Below, one piece after another: positions 47,695 to 58,361 of a DNA stretch of 64,000 nucleotides. This DNA comes from Carposina sasakii (taxonomy: Eukaryota > Arthropoda > Insecta > Lepidoptera > Carposinidae). The stretch covers positions 9,858,001 to 9,922,000 of the forward strand of contig CP053148.1 in assembly GCA_014607495.2 (NCBI GenBank), given 5' to 3'. Position numbers and translations under genes: made by a program. Each line of letters opens with the position of its first letter. Position 1 is the first letter of the stretch. Under the pieces are notes generated by a model. The model was not told where the DNA came from, did not search any database, and saw only the letters and a program-made list of their open reading frames with translations.

Positions 47695-48413
47695 CCTGTC
47701 CTCTGTGTGCGCGGGCGTTCAGGGCGAAGATTGGCTATGTAAATGTAAGCCATCTCCGAGCGCATGAACGCCAACTTAGTAATATCTAGGAGTAGAAGTG
47801 GTCGCCATGACCGAAATCGGTCGGAGGTCATCATTATCATCATAATCATCATATTATCAGACGTAAAGTTTCGAAGCCTAGTCCTTTTTCTCTTTTGTCA
47901 TGTGGCCTATTTTATATAAAAATTATATAAATCTGACAATATTATGCCTCCTAAACTTCGTACACGGCTTAACGCAATATATATTTGCCCTTTAGTTAAA
48001 TTTTACTTTAGTAAGCTCGAGTTTTGGGAGGAAGTCGGTTTTTCGTTTTAAAAAAATTATGATTGTATGCATTTCCTAGTTTCCTTATACTCGTATCGTA
48101 CTATACAGAATGTGAGGGACAGCCAGACAAATACTGAAATGCTGAACAAAAACCATTGTATTGATTCGACAGTGTTATAAGTTATAACTTATAACTCGCA
48201 GAAAATGCATTTTTAATTTGATTATCCGGAATGTTTGCTTTCCGCGCCAAATATTTCAGGTGATCCTGTGACTAGTAGTAATGGGCTTATTGGTTATTGA
48301 TGTACGTAAAGATTGAGGAGCCACTTCTGAATTTAAGAAAAAAAAAATACCGCATCATTCAGTAGCTAACGAAATAATTTTGTAGCCGAAATCCTGGAAT
48401 TTGTAGTATAATA

Positions 48414-48672
48414 CAGGGTGTAACAAAAAGGGTATGTTAAGCGAAAAGCTACGTGAATAGCCCACCGTAGAGAACCTATCCACAAAATTTGAGACTCGAA
48501 ATCACATATTTATTTTTCAAGATTGTATGAAAATTCCTCAGATATTTAAAAATTGTCCATACTATCGGGAAAAATAAATATGTGATTTGAGTCTCAAATT
48601 TTGTGGATAGGTTCTCTACAGTGGGCTATTTACGTAGCTTTTCGCTTAACATACCCTTTTTGTTACACCCTG
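48414..48672. mobile_element. Family A MITE at the centre of the giant palindrome
   Basis: CAGGGTGTAACAAAAAGGGT to the complement, flanked by TA, 259 bp. Its halves differ by substitutions and a 1-bp indel (for example CGTGAATAGCCCACCGTAG against CGTAAATAGCCCACTGTAG, and GACTCGAAATC against GACTCAAATC). The arms outside it do not differ. Confidence 0.95.
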
Positions 48673-49391
48673 TATTATACTACAAATTCCAGGATTTCGG
48701 CTACAAAATTATTTCGTTAGCTACTGAATGATGCGGTATTTTTTTTTTCTTAAATTCAGAAGTGGCTCCTCAATCTTTACGTACATCAATAACCAATAAG
48801 CCCATTACTACTAGTCACAGGATCACCTGAAATATTTGGCGCGGAAAGCAAACATTCCGGATAATCAAATTAAAAATGCATTTTCTGCGAGTTATAAGTT
48901 ATAACTTATAACACTGTCGAATCAATACAATGGTTTTTGTTCAGCATTTCAGTATTTGTCTGGCTGTCCCTCACATTCTGTATAGTACGATACGAGTATA
49001 AGGAAACTAGGAAATGCATACAATCATAATTTTTTTAAAACGAAAAACCGACTTCCTCCCAAAACTCGAGCTTACTAAAGTAAAATTTAACTAAAGGGCA
49101 AATATATATTGCGTTAAGCCGTGTACGAAGTTTAGGAGGCATAATATTGTCAGATTTATATAATTTTTATATAAAATAGGCCACATGACAAAAGAGAAAA
49201 AGGACTAGGCTTCGAAACTTTACGTCTGATAATATGATGATTATGATGATAATGATGACCTCCGACCGATTTCGGTCATGGCGACCACTTCTACTCCTAG
49301 ATATTACTAAGTTGGCGTTCATGCGCTCGGAGATGGCTTACATTTACATAGCCAATCTTCGCCCTGAACGCCCGCGCACACAGAGGACAGG

Positions 49392-49929
49392 TTAGTGCGC
49401 CATTATTGTATTATAGATAATGGCAGCAGGAGGACGAGTCTTTAGTTCATCACGTTTAGCGTCAAGGTCAGCTTGACGCTTCTCCTCGAACTCGTGTACT
49501 TGCTTTATCACCGTCCTGCGCCACTCTGGTCGTTGTGCTGACAAAACTTCCCATTTAGATGGATCTACTCGTATATTCCATCTCTTCATGTCTTTTCTGA
49601 ACATCTTTGTATCTGAGGAGTTGCCCGCCGCGTTTCCGCTTGCCCTCCTCTAGTTCAGAAAAGAAGATGCTCTTAGCCAATCTCTCCTCCGCCATACGAG
49701 ACACATGACCGCACCACCGAAGCTGCCGACGCATTAAGTAGGCCTCAATGGCACTTACATTAGCTCTTCGCAATACTTCGGTATTACGCACTCGGTTGGA
49801 CCATCTGATTCTCATGATGGATCGGAGGCACTTGAGGTGGAATCGATCCAGAGTGCGTATGTGGCGACGGTACATGCACCACGCCTCGGAGGAATATAAG
49901 AGATTTGGCAGCACAACAGCCATGTACAC
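49392..49929 (-). pseudogene. Non-LTR RT C-terminal fragment, right arm
   Basis: Mirror copy of 47157-47694 with the same amino acids and the same frameshift, showing the mutation predates the inverted duplication (or that one arm is an artefact). Confidence 0.9.
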
Positions 49930-50494
49930 ACTTATTTAAGCATCATATAATTACACTCCTTCTTCCTGCCCTATTCCCAATCATTTGGGGTCGGTGCAAT
50001 ATGTAGGTACTCTTTTTTCATTCATCCCTATTATCCGTCATCTCGTTATTCTCATGTCTACCTCTTCCTCTATAACCATCTTACTTCGGACACGGCTTAA
50101 CGCAACATATAATTTAATGACTTAACACAATTATTTTCATCTTCATAAGCCTATTGCAGTCCATTACTGGACGTAGGCCCCCCCCTGCCATAGGGGGATT
50201 TTGTTACTAAAAAGTTCCACTATCTGTTTTTCGGCGGCTCCATCATCAGACCCTCGTTTCCTTTATATTATGTGTAGCTGACCAAAATTCTCTATGAAAA
50301 TCTAAAAACGGACTACTCGTGCCTTTTATATTTGAGGATATCCCTAGATTCCTTAGAGATTCCATCATCAGATGTTATGTTTTATATGTAGGTGATCAAA
50401 ACGCTCAGTAAAAGTATAAAAACAGACTACATGTGCCTACAATATTCGAGGATTGCCCTCGATTTCTCCAAGATCCCATCATCAGATCCTGATA

Positions 50495-50680
50495 TGGTGA
50501 ATATGGGACCAACCTGGAAGTATACCATGACCAACTATAAAAAAAAATTGAAATCGGTTCATAAATGACGGAGTTCTGAGGTAACACACATAAAAAATAA
50601 AAAAAATAAAAATAAATAATAAAAAAAAACATACAGACGAATTGATAACCTCTCTTTTTGAAGTCGGTTAAAAACTGACG
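50495..50680 (-). repeat. Dispersed repeat crossing the palindrome's right edge
   Basis: On the minus strand: AACCGACTTCAAAAAGAGAG, GGTTATCAATTCGTCTGTAT, then the poly-T region and TTCACCATATCAGGATCTGA running into the arm. The same order occurs at about 30990-31160, so the right border is the ancestral context. Confidence 0.7.
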
Positions 50681-50795
50681 TTTATTGCCATAGAAAACCT
50701 TAAATACATTAGTTAGGAAGGCGGGAAGACAATAAAAGTTTACACATATTTTAACAATATTTACTTACTACCTATGGAGTTATTCAACTTAATGA

Positions 50796-51142
50796 TTAAA
50801 ATATGGTGCGACAAAGGGCACTTTCAGGGTTAAAGTGACAGAAAGCATGATTTTCTGGCAACGGAATGGCATATCTGGTACTTCCTTGTAAGTGTACTCT
50901 AATAGTTGTTTTATATTTTGGTTTAGACTGGGTAGTGCCTGTCTCATCAGATAATGTTTCAATTTTAGCATTAGTACCAGACAACGGTGGCGATCTAGGA
51001 ACATATTTAGTTCTTCTTGCTGATTTTTCAGGTCGAACATCTTTTAACTCGTAAATTAATTCTGCAGCTATTTCATTTTTCAATAAGTGCTTTGATTGCT
51101 TTCCATTAGTCAGACTTTTTTTACTGATTAGTTTTGCATTTT
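50796..51142 (-). CDS. Terminal exon of unknown host gene (exon C)
   Basis: Minus strand, after a strong acceptor (TTTTCTGCTTTTTTTAG). The frame opens with 2 nt completing a split codon and runs 114 residues to TAA at 50796-50798. Reads NAKLISKKSLTNGKQSKHLL, ELKDVRPEKSARRTKYVPRS, then KTTIRVHLQGSTRYAIPLPE and ends SALCRTIF. Basic in the first half, compatible with a nuclear or chromatin protein. No family recognised. Splice phase 1 matches exon B at 58471-58602 on the same strand, which would give an intron of about 7.3 kb loaded with transposons. Confidence 0.55.
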
Positions 51143-51429
51143 CTAAAAAAAGCAGAAAACAGTATCATACAATTAAAATTATAAGTAGGTACTTAGTCTG
51201 AGGATTGGTAGGATGAGGGTCGTAAAAAAATATTTGTATTCGCTGAATATCTATACTATATTATTTTTAGCTGAAAGATTTGATGGAACTAAATAACTTG
51301 CGCTGTCCCACAACTTCATATTTATATATTTTACATATTAGAATAGAATAGAATTTCGGAAAAAAATCTTGTTTGCCCGTTACCCCCTGTACACAGACAA
51401 GGCCGTCTTAAACTAGGCTGGGGCCCTTG

Positions 51430-51600
51430 GGCACACAAGAATTTGGGGCTGATATTTTTTAAATTACGGTCAGATAGGCATTGGAGCGCGATATTAAGCT
51501 GCGAAAATGACCGCTTTCCACTACAACTGGTAACCATTAGGCAAAGGAATATTCTTGTAGCAATTTCTACGTTTGGAAAAGTTTCTTCCAATTTATCTGA
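51430..51600 (-). pseudogene. hAT transposase C-terminal dimerisation fragment
   Basis: Minus strand: EETFPNVEIATRIFLCLMVT then SCSGKRSFSQLNIALQ. This is the FPN...I.L.LMVT.C..ERSFS motif of the hAT dimerisation region (also seen in ZMYM1-like derivatives). The rest of the transposase is missing. Confidence 0.75.
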
Positions 51601-51613
51601 TTTTATTAGGTTA

Positions 51614-51945
51614 CTAGTGGATGCTCGCGACTCCGTCCGCGTGGACTACAGAAAAAAACAAAATGTCGAAATTATCCGGGATTAAAACATTTTTCCGGGA
51701 TAATAGCCTATATGTTAAGTGGGACCTGTCACAATATATTCCTGAAAACTGCATTAAAATCGGTTCAGCCGTTTCTGAGATTAGCGTGCACAAACGCACA
51801 GACAAACCGACAAACAGACAAAAATTCCAAAAATCATTCTTTTGGGTACTATGGCGTTGTAACGGTCTCCTATAATATTTTTTTCTCATATATCTTCCAT
51901 GTACAGACAGCGATCTGTTACATTTTTATTATATGTATGTATAGA
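51614..51945 (-). mobile_element. Helitron-like short element
   Basis: On the minus strand it starts TCTATACATACATATAATAA after A. It ends with the hairpin CGCGGACGGAGTCGCG, then CCACTAG before T. Length 332 bp. The termini match those of 24186-25585. Non-autonomous. Confidence 0.75.
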
Positions 51946-52180
51946 TGTAATGTTGAGATAATTAAATCCGCTGATTGCTTCTGATTTGTGAAAAAAGTAT
52001 AATGTGCCAAACAAAGAAGTAAAAGTTCCAAAGGCAACTTTTTGCTATCGGATGTTGTTTAAAAACTTTTGGAAACCTTGATCGACAAAAAGTAACTGCG
52101 GTGTGGATGCACGGATATAATACCTTCTCGACGAGACGCATACATCTAAAAATTCTAAAACACGAGTAAATATTTACTCC

Positions 52181-52358
52181 TAAGGCTGATTTTAGAGTCA
52201 CGCTGACGTGCGCTGACGGTTAGCGCTGATGGGTCAATTTATACGGCCGTCACCGCTGAGTGGTCCAGCGCGACTTAATCGCTACCTGCAACTACATACA
52301 AATTGACTATCAGCGGCGACCGTCAGCGCACGTCAGCGTGACTCTAAAATCGGCCTTA
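52181..52358. mobile_element. Palindromic MITE (178 bp)
   Basis: TAAGGCTGATTTTAGAGTCA and ACGTGCGCTGACGGT at the left are mirrored at 52320-52358 with one mismatch over about 40 bp. The centre repeats CAGCG/CGCTG. Confidence 0.85.
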
Positions 52359-52660
52359 CAGTTGTTTCTTCACTCAATGACAATACACTGCGATATCGAC
52401 GGTGAAATGACAATACCTCCTAACTAACATTTTTTAACAAATCGATTTTTTTTAATGCAATATACTTATAATGTTGGAACAGGTTATGCGCCCAACATAT
52501 TTTATTGGCATACGTTTAGTGCAATAATAAATTAGTTTTTGTGTATATAGGTAATATACTCGTAGTTCGGTATTTACTCTAAAAAAATTTTCTTGAAAAT
52601 TTGTAAATCATGGCGATGCAGGCGGGTTAAAGTAATACCAGCACGGCCGGTGTTCTATCA

Positions 52661-53367
52661 ATGGAAAAATTGAGAGGTATGGACAACTACACAAACTGGA
52701 AGTTTCTTATGAAAATGTATCTAATACATGAGGACCTGTGGGACTGTGTGACCGACAAGGTTTGTAAAGATGCGAAGCGAGACCAGAAGGCATTAGCCAA
52801 GATTTGTCTGTCGTTACATTCGTCGTTATTTTCATATGTTAAAAATGCGGACTCTGCATATGTTGCGTGGGCAAATTTAGAAAAAACGTTCGAAGACAGA
52901 GGCTTGTGTCGCAGGCTCCATCTTTTACGCAGCTTATCCGCTACAAAATATGCGGATTGTGCCGATATGAACAACTTAGCGATATAGGTGCGCCTCTTGA
53001 GGACGACTTTATAGCAGTCATTTTACTCAGCGGACTTCCATCGTCGTACGACCCTCTAATAATGGCGTTAGAGAATTCATCTATGAAGCTGTCTAGTGAA
53101 TTAGTAACTGCTAAGTTGCAGCAGGAATGCCAGAGACGTGATGAGAAGGAAGAGCCGGTGTCAGCGTTGGTAGTCAAACATAAAGTTAAATGCTATAGAT
53201 GCAAGAAGCCCGGACATGTTATTAAAGATTGCCCAGAGAAGAATAACACGAAGAAAAAGCAACATCAAGAATCGGTTGAGAAGTCAGTATTGGTTACGGT
53301 ATTGTCGGCTGAAGTTCGTAGTGATGTGTGGTACGTGAACTCTGGTGCAATAACATTAACATTATGA
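52661..53367 (+). pseudogene. Copia gag and zinc knuckle, frameshifted
   Basis: Starts MEKLRGMDNYTNWKFLMKMY (Copia gag/UBN2-like) and runs to 52987. A deletion and frameshift near 52975 shifts to a frame with PLEDDFIAVILLSGLPSSYD and the zinc knuckle CYRCKKPGHVIKDC (CX2CX4HX4C, about 53190-53235). The protease start reads VWYVNSGA, so the catalytic Asp of the usual DSGA is Asn. A further frameshift follows at about 53350. Confidence 0.9.
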
Positions 53368-54315
53368 GTGGTTTATCTAAGCTTAATCCTAAAGAAATTT
53401 GTGTTGCCAATGGAGAAAGATTGTTTACTGCTGGTCGTGGAAATGTAAAGATAAAGTTAGCTAATAATAGTTATAAGACGATTACACATGTATATTATGT
53501 ACCTAATTTGACAACGAATTTGCTATCAATTACCATGACTGAAGCATGACCAGTAAAGGCTTATGTGTAATTTTCGATGTGAATAGCTGTAAAATATATA
53601 GAAACAATGAATTAGTTGCTAAAGCTTGCCATATAAATGGCATTTACCAACTGAATGTACGTAGTGTAATGCAGCAAGGTTCATTGATAGGTGGGGAGAT
53701 GGGCAATTGTGTTGTTTGTTCGCAGCCAGGTTGCGTTTTACATCAAGGGACAGATTCTCAGGTGCTGTCTCTGGAGCCCCAGAAAACTCTAGCAACTGCA
53801 GGTGCGAATAGCGTGATTTCGCAGCAGGTCTGGCATCGTAGACTGGGTCATCTTAATTCGAGATCTATGTATATATTATCTAAAGGTATGTGTACAGGAA
53901 TTATTTTTGATAGAACAGATTTTCAGACATGTATAGCTTGTGTGGAAGGTAAACAGAGTCGACTTAGTTTCCCGAGGAAGTCCATGTCCAGAGCTACCGA
54001 GTTGTTAGGACTTGTTCATACAGATCTGTGTGGTCCTATGTCTGTAGAATCGTTTGGTGGGTTAAAATACTTTCTGTTGTTTATAGATGATTTTAGCAGA
54101 AAAACTTTTGTCTATTTTCTTAAAAAGAAATGTGAAGTTTTTGACAACTTCAAACATTTCAAGGCATTAGTTGAAAAACAAACTAATAAACAAATAAAAA
54201 TATTACGCAGCGATAATGGGGGTGAATACGTTAATTCACAGTTTAGAACTTTTCTGAAGGACCAGGGCATCCGGCATCAGACGACAGTTCCATACTCTGC
54301 TGCTCAATATAGGGA
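53350..54315 (+). pseudogene. Copia protease end and integrase
   Basis: Frames 53350-53549 (SGLSKLNPKEICVANGERL, VYYVPNLTTNLLS) and 53546-54315. The integrase has the zinc-binding HHCC (WHRRLGHLNSRSM ... CIACVEGKQ), first Asp in VHTDLCGPM, second in ILRSDNGGEY. The third catalytic residue (Glu, normally after PYSPQQNG) is lost because the sequence jumps at about 54311 to the RNase H region. Confidence 0.9.
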
Positions 54316-54701
54316 ATTCTATAGTTTCGTGGGAGAGTAGGAAACAAAAAACTATTGACCTCTCCAGCACCGAAGCAGAGTATATGGACATCTCTGATTA
54401 TTGTAAGGAGGCTCTTTCTATACGGACCTTGCTACATGAATTATTTGGCTTACATGTCGATATTAGTATTTATAATGACAGTCAGTCTGCTCATAAATTT
54501 TGTACTAATTCTATGTTCCATTCTAGAACGAAACACATAGATGTAAGACATCATTTCGTTCATGATGTGATTGCAAATAAGATGTTAGATATCAAGTATA
54601 TGGCAACAGACATAATGCCAGCTGATTTTCTAACAAAGGCTGTTAGTAGAGAAAGACACGACTCGTTTATGAAAGAGTTAGGGTTATCAATGTACTGTTA
54701 G
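54316..54701 (+). pseudogene. Copia RNase H C-terminal part
   Basis: Reads SRKQKTIDLSSTEAEYMDIS, YNDSQSAHKF, HIDVRHHFVHDVIAN and ends AVSRERH...LSMYC. This is the usual C-terminus of Copia pol (RNase H acidic residues in STEAEY and NDS). It joins the integrase out of frame, with the whole reverse transcriptase missing. Confidence 0.9.
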
Positions 54702-54783
54702 GGTTTTGTTTGATACTTGTTATGATTATATGTTTTGTGCATTGATAATGAGAACTGTTAGATTATCTTTGTTTAAGGGACAG

Positions 54784-54920
54784 TGTTGGAACTTTTTGTA
54801 AGGATCTCTGTAGGTAAACTAAGCTAATAAGGTTTTCTGTATCAATCACTGTCTTAGCTTTTGTTCTCCCGTGTGTTGGACACATGGTTTTTCCCTGAAT
54901 AAATTCCTTAAAACCAACAT
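54784..54920 (+). repeat. Copia 3' LTR (137 bp)
   Basis: Starts TGTTGGAACTTTTTGTAAGG after the polypurine tract TTAAGGGACAG and ends TTAAAACCAACA. It contains AATAAA near its 3' end. Bounded by the TSD TATAA. Confidence 0.85.
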
Positions 54921-55372
54921 ATAATTAAATGTTTATTATATTAAAATATAATATAAAATACATTAATAAAACGACTTGTTAAAAAAAATGTTAGGAGGTA
55001 TTGTCACTTCATCGTCGATATGTGTAATAGTGTGTGATGTGTGTAATAGTGGGAGAAATTTATACTAAGCTTTGATTTCCTAGGCTAGATGTGCCGTAAT
55101 TTAGTTTTTATCTAGTGGTCATTGTGCTCATTTTAGGAAATGGACGATGTATGAAGCGGGCAGTCTGGAAAAGTAGTATTTATGGGAAGTGGTCGAACTA
55201 TGAATGGTCAATCTGGCATGTGATCCTTTTGGGAAGTGACCATTTAAGAAAGTGGACGTTATTGTCCGAAAGAATATAAATCTACATGCTTGCTAATTAT
55301 CACTGCATATTATAAAACAAAGTCTTGTGATTGAAGAGGAAGTTATGTTTATAGGAATAACTAAGAGCACTT

Positions 55373-55573
55373 TTAACTCAAAAACACCCTTTCCACATCC
55401 TCTGTGCCAATGTGCAACGGCAAGGAGCTCGTCACTCCGCATCTTATTTCCTGAGTCTTCTGGGTATTGAATTGCAGTCCTGCCTTTTTCGCCTTTAATT
55501 GTGGGTTGGCTTGCATATCGGCGCGTATGTGACTTGGCAAGCATAGGTCATTGGCGTAATCCAGGTCTTCCAA
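55373..55573 (-). pseudogene. Non-LTR reverse transcriptase palm scrap
   Basis: Minus strand: LDYANDLCLPSH (the catalytic YADD has become YAND), KKAGLQFNTQKTQEIRCGV. A short RT palm fragment, catalytic residue mutated. Confidence 0.75.
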
Positions 55574-55589
55574 GAAGCTAGATAGTCCT

Positions 55590-56820
55590 CACTCTATACC
55601 GCGGCGCTTATTACTTGTTGTATTGGCATGATGCCATCGAGTATTTACCACAGTCATCAAACGCTCGACCTGTCCATTTGTGCGGCCAACTCTAGGTGCC
55701 ATGAAGGTAAATGTTATGGTGTTTACAAAAGTCTTCAAATTCTGCTTTAAAAGCTGTATCCCGATCGCCTACTGTCCGGGAGCTCTAAACAGTGCAACAA
55801 CATTCTCAAGTGCATGAAGCACCGAATCTGCTGTTTTATTAGTGGCATAAGTTAAGGTTAAAAACCTCGCATGAGCGTCAATAATCACTGTAACGTATTC
55901 CTGTTCGCCGTTTCTCCTAATAAGATGACGTGTCATATCTATGTGAACAGTGTCGAATGGAATAGGTTTTTTTTTTATCTATTGGATACATTTGTACCTG
56001 TCCAGCGCCGGAGGGTCCTTTACTGGTTTTTTTATTTATTTATTTATTAAGATTAGGCACACCAACATCACATGTATTAAAAAGTAGAATAATGATTATA
56101 CATTGTAGCACAATACTGATACATGCAACTATGACTGGCGTACACAAAACATGCATTAAAATCCTTACGGCCGCGCCGCCCAATAGTCCATCTCCTAATA
56201 GTTTCGAGAGGCACAACTCGTAAGGTAAATACAATAATAATAAACATATGGCCTAGGCCCGTCAATATTTATAATACTGATTTTGCATATGACGTAATTA
56301 TCCATGAATCTTCTGATGGTTAAGGACATCTCAGGGAACCACAACTCGCACGTATCCTGTGTAGTGTCCTTTCCCATCCATAATGTTTCAACGTAGTATG
56401 ATAAGCACCAATAATGCTCCATTGATACGATTCAGGCATAACCCATTTTCTATATCCAGGCTTGCCGTCACCATGCTTGTAATCAAGAACATGATCGTGA
56501 AGTCGATACTCAACCAAGGACGGGATGAAACGCCGAAAGTAACCGGCGAATCCATAAAATTGTTGCACCCGTTTTGCTGTGGTGGGTATGGGAGATTTTT
56601 AAAGTGCTTCCACTTTTTCCGGGTTTTAGGCGGACAGTATCATTTGTTATAAAGTTGCCAAGGTATTCAATTGACGTTGTAAAAATGAACACTTATTTGA
56701 ATTAATAGTAAATCCTGACCCAAATAAGGCGCCAGAACCTTTTCTAGAGTTTGTAATCCTTCAGGTACAGTTCTGCATTTAATTAAAACATCATCCATGC
56801 AGATAATAATCTCAAATAGA
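55590..56820 (-). pseudogene. Gypsy-type LTR element pol remnant
   Basis: Minus strand from right to left. About 56720-56810: reverse transcriptase end with MDDVLI and GLQTLEKVLA. 56510-56692: TTSIEYLGNFITNDTVRL. 56320-56568: QQFYGFAGYFRRFIPSL, then directly ESYQWSIIGAYHTTLKHYGW (integrase zinc region, so RNase H is deleted). 55600-55990: integrase core traces GDRDTAFKAEFEDFC. An unrelated block (56035-56315) interrupts it. Many stops and frameshifts. Old, dead copy, described only. Confidence 0.75.
56035..56315. mobile_element. Unidentified insert in the Gypsy remnant
   Basis: Begins with a TTTA-rich run and contains TTAGGCACACCAACATCACA and ACGGCCGCGCCGCCCAATAG. It interrupts the Gypsy frame. 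Possibly a SINE given the TTTA-rich end on one side; no tRNA-like boxes recognised. Confidence 0.4.
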
Positions 56821-57202
56821 TAATAATAAATAAGTCTTTTAATCACAAATAGGTTATTTAAGTACTTATCTAATTTTCTCGCTATTAATAATTAACAACA
56901 CATCTTTTTTTCTTTAATTATGACAATCATTTTTGAGCAAAAAGCTTTGAGTAATATTAATAAATCTAGCTTAACCTTTAATTAACATCAGTCTTTCGTT
57001 TAATAAACAACAGTCTATATGATCATAAATAGCTTAATGATGTATCTAACTAAATTACTCACTATTAATTATCACCAATTTTTAATCACAGATAGCATAA
57101 TGTGGCAATATATATACCTATGCTAAATCTTTCATTAAAAGATATCGAATCATCCATACTTTGGTTAATTCTATTTTTTTAAAATTAGCAATACCAAATA
57201 AT
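56821..57202. other. No gene recognised
   Basis: Very AT-rich; nothing supported. Confidence 0.35.
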
Positions 57203-57215
57203 GACTAAAGTAATT

Positions 57216-57826
57216 ATTGAATTGTATCAGGCGTCACTATTCGGAAGTTCAAATCTCTATTGAGGGATCGCCCGCCACCGGGCCCTATACCCTCCGCTGA
57301 CCCTCGGATCTGCCTACTCATGATCACGAACACAAGACACTACAGTCGCAACGAGAAGCCAGATCCAAGCACCTAGCATGCAACCATAAATACATAGCTG
57401 CTAATCCGAAAACCAATTAAAATTTTTATCGACATATGTTAACTAATATGTATATTTTTAATATTTATTTATCTATAATAATTTTATATTTCAAACTAAT
57501 ATGTAGGTATTAACATTTTTTATTTTATATTTTGATTGAGGGTATAAAAATGATTTGCAATACATTGGCTGTTAGTTAGTTGGTTCGGTAGATAGAACTA
57601 ACATGGAAAACTAATCCTGATGATGCCACGGGTGTTGGCGAAACATATGTCGATTAGAATTTTAATTGGTTTTCGGATTAGCAGCTATGTATTTATGGTT
57701 GCATGCTAGGTGCTTGGATCTGGCTTCTCGTTGCGACTGTAGTGTCTTGTGTTCGTGATCATGAGTAGGCAGATCCGAGGGTCAGCGGAGGGTATAGGGC
57801 CCGGTGGCGGGCGATCCCTCAATAGA
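57216..57826. mobile_element. Fold-back element with about 180-bp inverted ends
   Basis: CTCTATTGAGGGATCGCCCG (57255) and its complement (ending 57827) begin inverted arms of about 180 bp. These include GCCCTATACCCTCCGCTGAC and GGCAGATCCGAGGGTC, almost perfectly conserved. A 13-bp direct repeat GACTAAAGTAATT lies at 57203-57215 and 57827-57839 and may be the target duplication. The unpaired middle has no frame of note. Confidence 0.85.
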
Positions 57827-57867
57827 GACTAAAGTAATTCTTTTCAATATACCCTTATCAACATCAC

Positions 57868-58272
57868 TCACATCCCATAAAAATTTTGCAATTCTTCGTT
57901 GAGTAAATAATTGTCTTCCTCCACATTGGCATTGTTGTCTCCAGATAGGTTAATTGGTTGAGAAGTTGGCGATTCCTGGTTAGTGTTGTTACTTATATTT
58001 GAATAAGCTGATGCAATCGATATACTCGTATTTATTGTATTAAAATTAGAGTCAAGCAGACTGAGTTCGATATTTGAGAACAATTTGGCCAATTCTAGTT
58101 TAACAATAGCTTGCTCTCGTAGCGGGAATTTCTTGAATGTATCGGCATAACTAAGAAATAAATTGTCAGTTACATCAAGTTCCTTTTTCTTTTTAGAACG
58201 TATAAACTGTAATACTTTCTCTACGTCATCTTCACTTCCTGCATGTCCTCTTGACCGTTTAGCGTTTCGAGA
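57868..58272 (-). CDS. BESS-motif protein, C-terminal frame
   Basis: The minus-strand open frame from about 58272 to the stop at 57868 reads KRSRGHAGSEDDVEKVLQFI, then KKELDVTDNLFLSYADTFKK, FPLREQAIVKLELAKLFSNI, then a Ser/Asn-rich acidic tail ending NFYGM. The middle matches the BESS pattern (D.LFL.S...T.K.F..R.QA..K..IA.LF), found at the C-terminus of MADF-BESS nuclear proteins. No MADF domain was seen. A usable acceptor is CAAGAG at about 58248 (weak, no pyrimidine tract), phase-compatible with exon B at 58471-58602. It could be an alternative last exon, a separate gene end or a decayed copy. Confidence 0.55.
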   Translation of the reverse strand, partial: SRNAKRSRGHAGSEDDVEKVLQFIRSKKKKELDVTDNLFLSYADTFKKFPLREQAIVKLELAKLFSNIELSLLDSNFNTINTSISIASAYSNISNNTNQESPTSQPINLSGDNNANVEEDNYLLNEELQNFYGM

Positions 58273-58361
58273 TTAAATACTTGATGACGGGGGAGCCTGT
58301 GATGATGAATTTTAATAGAAAATTTTATGCTCTACAGCGGGCACACCCTTCTTCTGGATTT

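Larger units (their letters stand above)
46592..50494. repeat. Giant palindrome, 1,822-bp arms around a MITE
   Basis: Left arm 46592-48413 and right arm 48673-50494 are reverse complements. Every paired position sums to 97086, and all segments compared by eye were identical, including runs of 8 G/C and 10 A/T. The spacer is the family A MITE 48414-48672. Each arm carries the same LINE fragment, RTE tail scrap and CTGATGATGG repeat. Pairing fails at 46591/50495. On the right the dispersed repeat continues past the border to about 50680; on the left it is cut and joined to a MITE end. Confidence 0.95.
52472..54920 (+). mobile_element. Deleted Copia LTR retrotransposon, TSD TATAA
   Basis: The element is flanked by TATAA (52467-52471 and 54921-54925). 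The 3' LTR is 54784-54920 (TGTTGGAAC...ACCAACA). The 5' LTR is reduced to TGTTGGAACA at 52472-52481, directly followed by a Copia-style primer site GGTTATGCGCCC (52482-52493). Internal frames cover gag, a damaged protease, integrase and RNase H; the reverse transcriptase is deleted. It cannot move by itself. Confidence 0.9.
52390..55035. mobile_element. Palindromic repeat split by the Copia insertion
   Basis: TGACAATACCTCCTAACTAA on the left (52410) is mirrored by TTAGGAGGTATTGTCA on the right (54991). These arms, 52390-52471 and 54921-55035, are one inverted-repeat element into whose centre the Copia element inserted. Confidence 0.65.

Noticed and set aside
46592..50494. Palindrome as a functional gene-conversion palindrome like those on sex chromosomes
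   Set aside because: The arms contain only repeat debris, and the MITE-centred geometry with a single new junction is better explained by fold-back copying or artefact.
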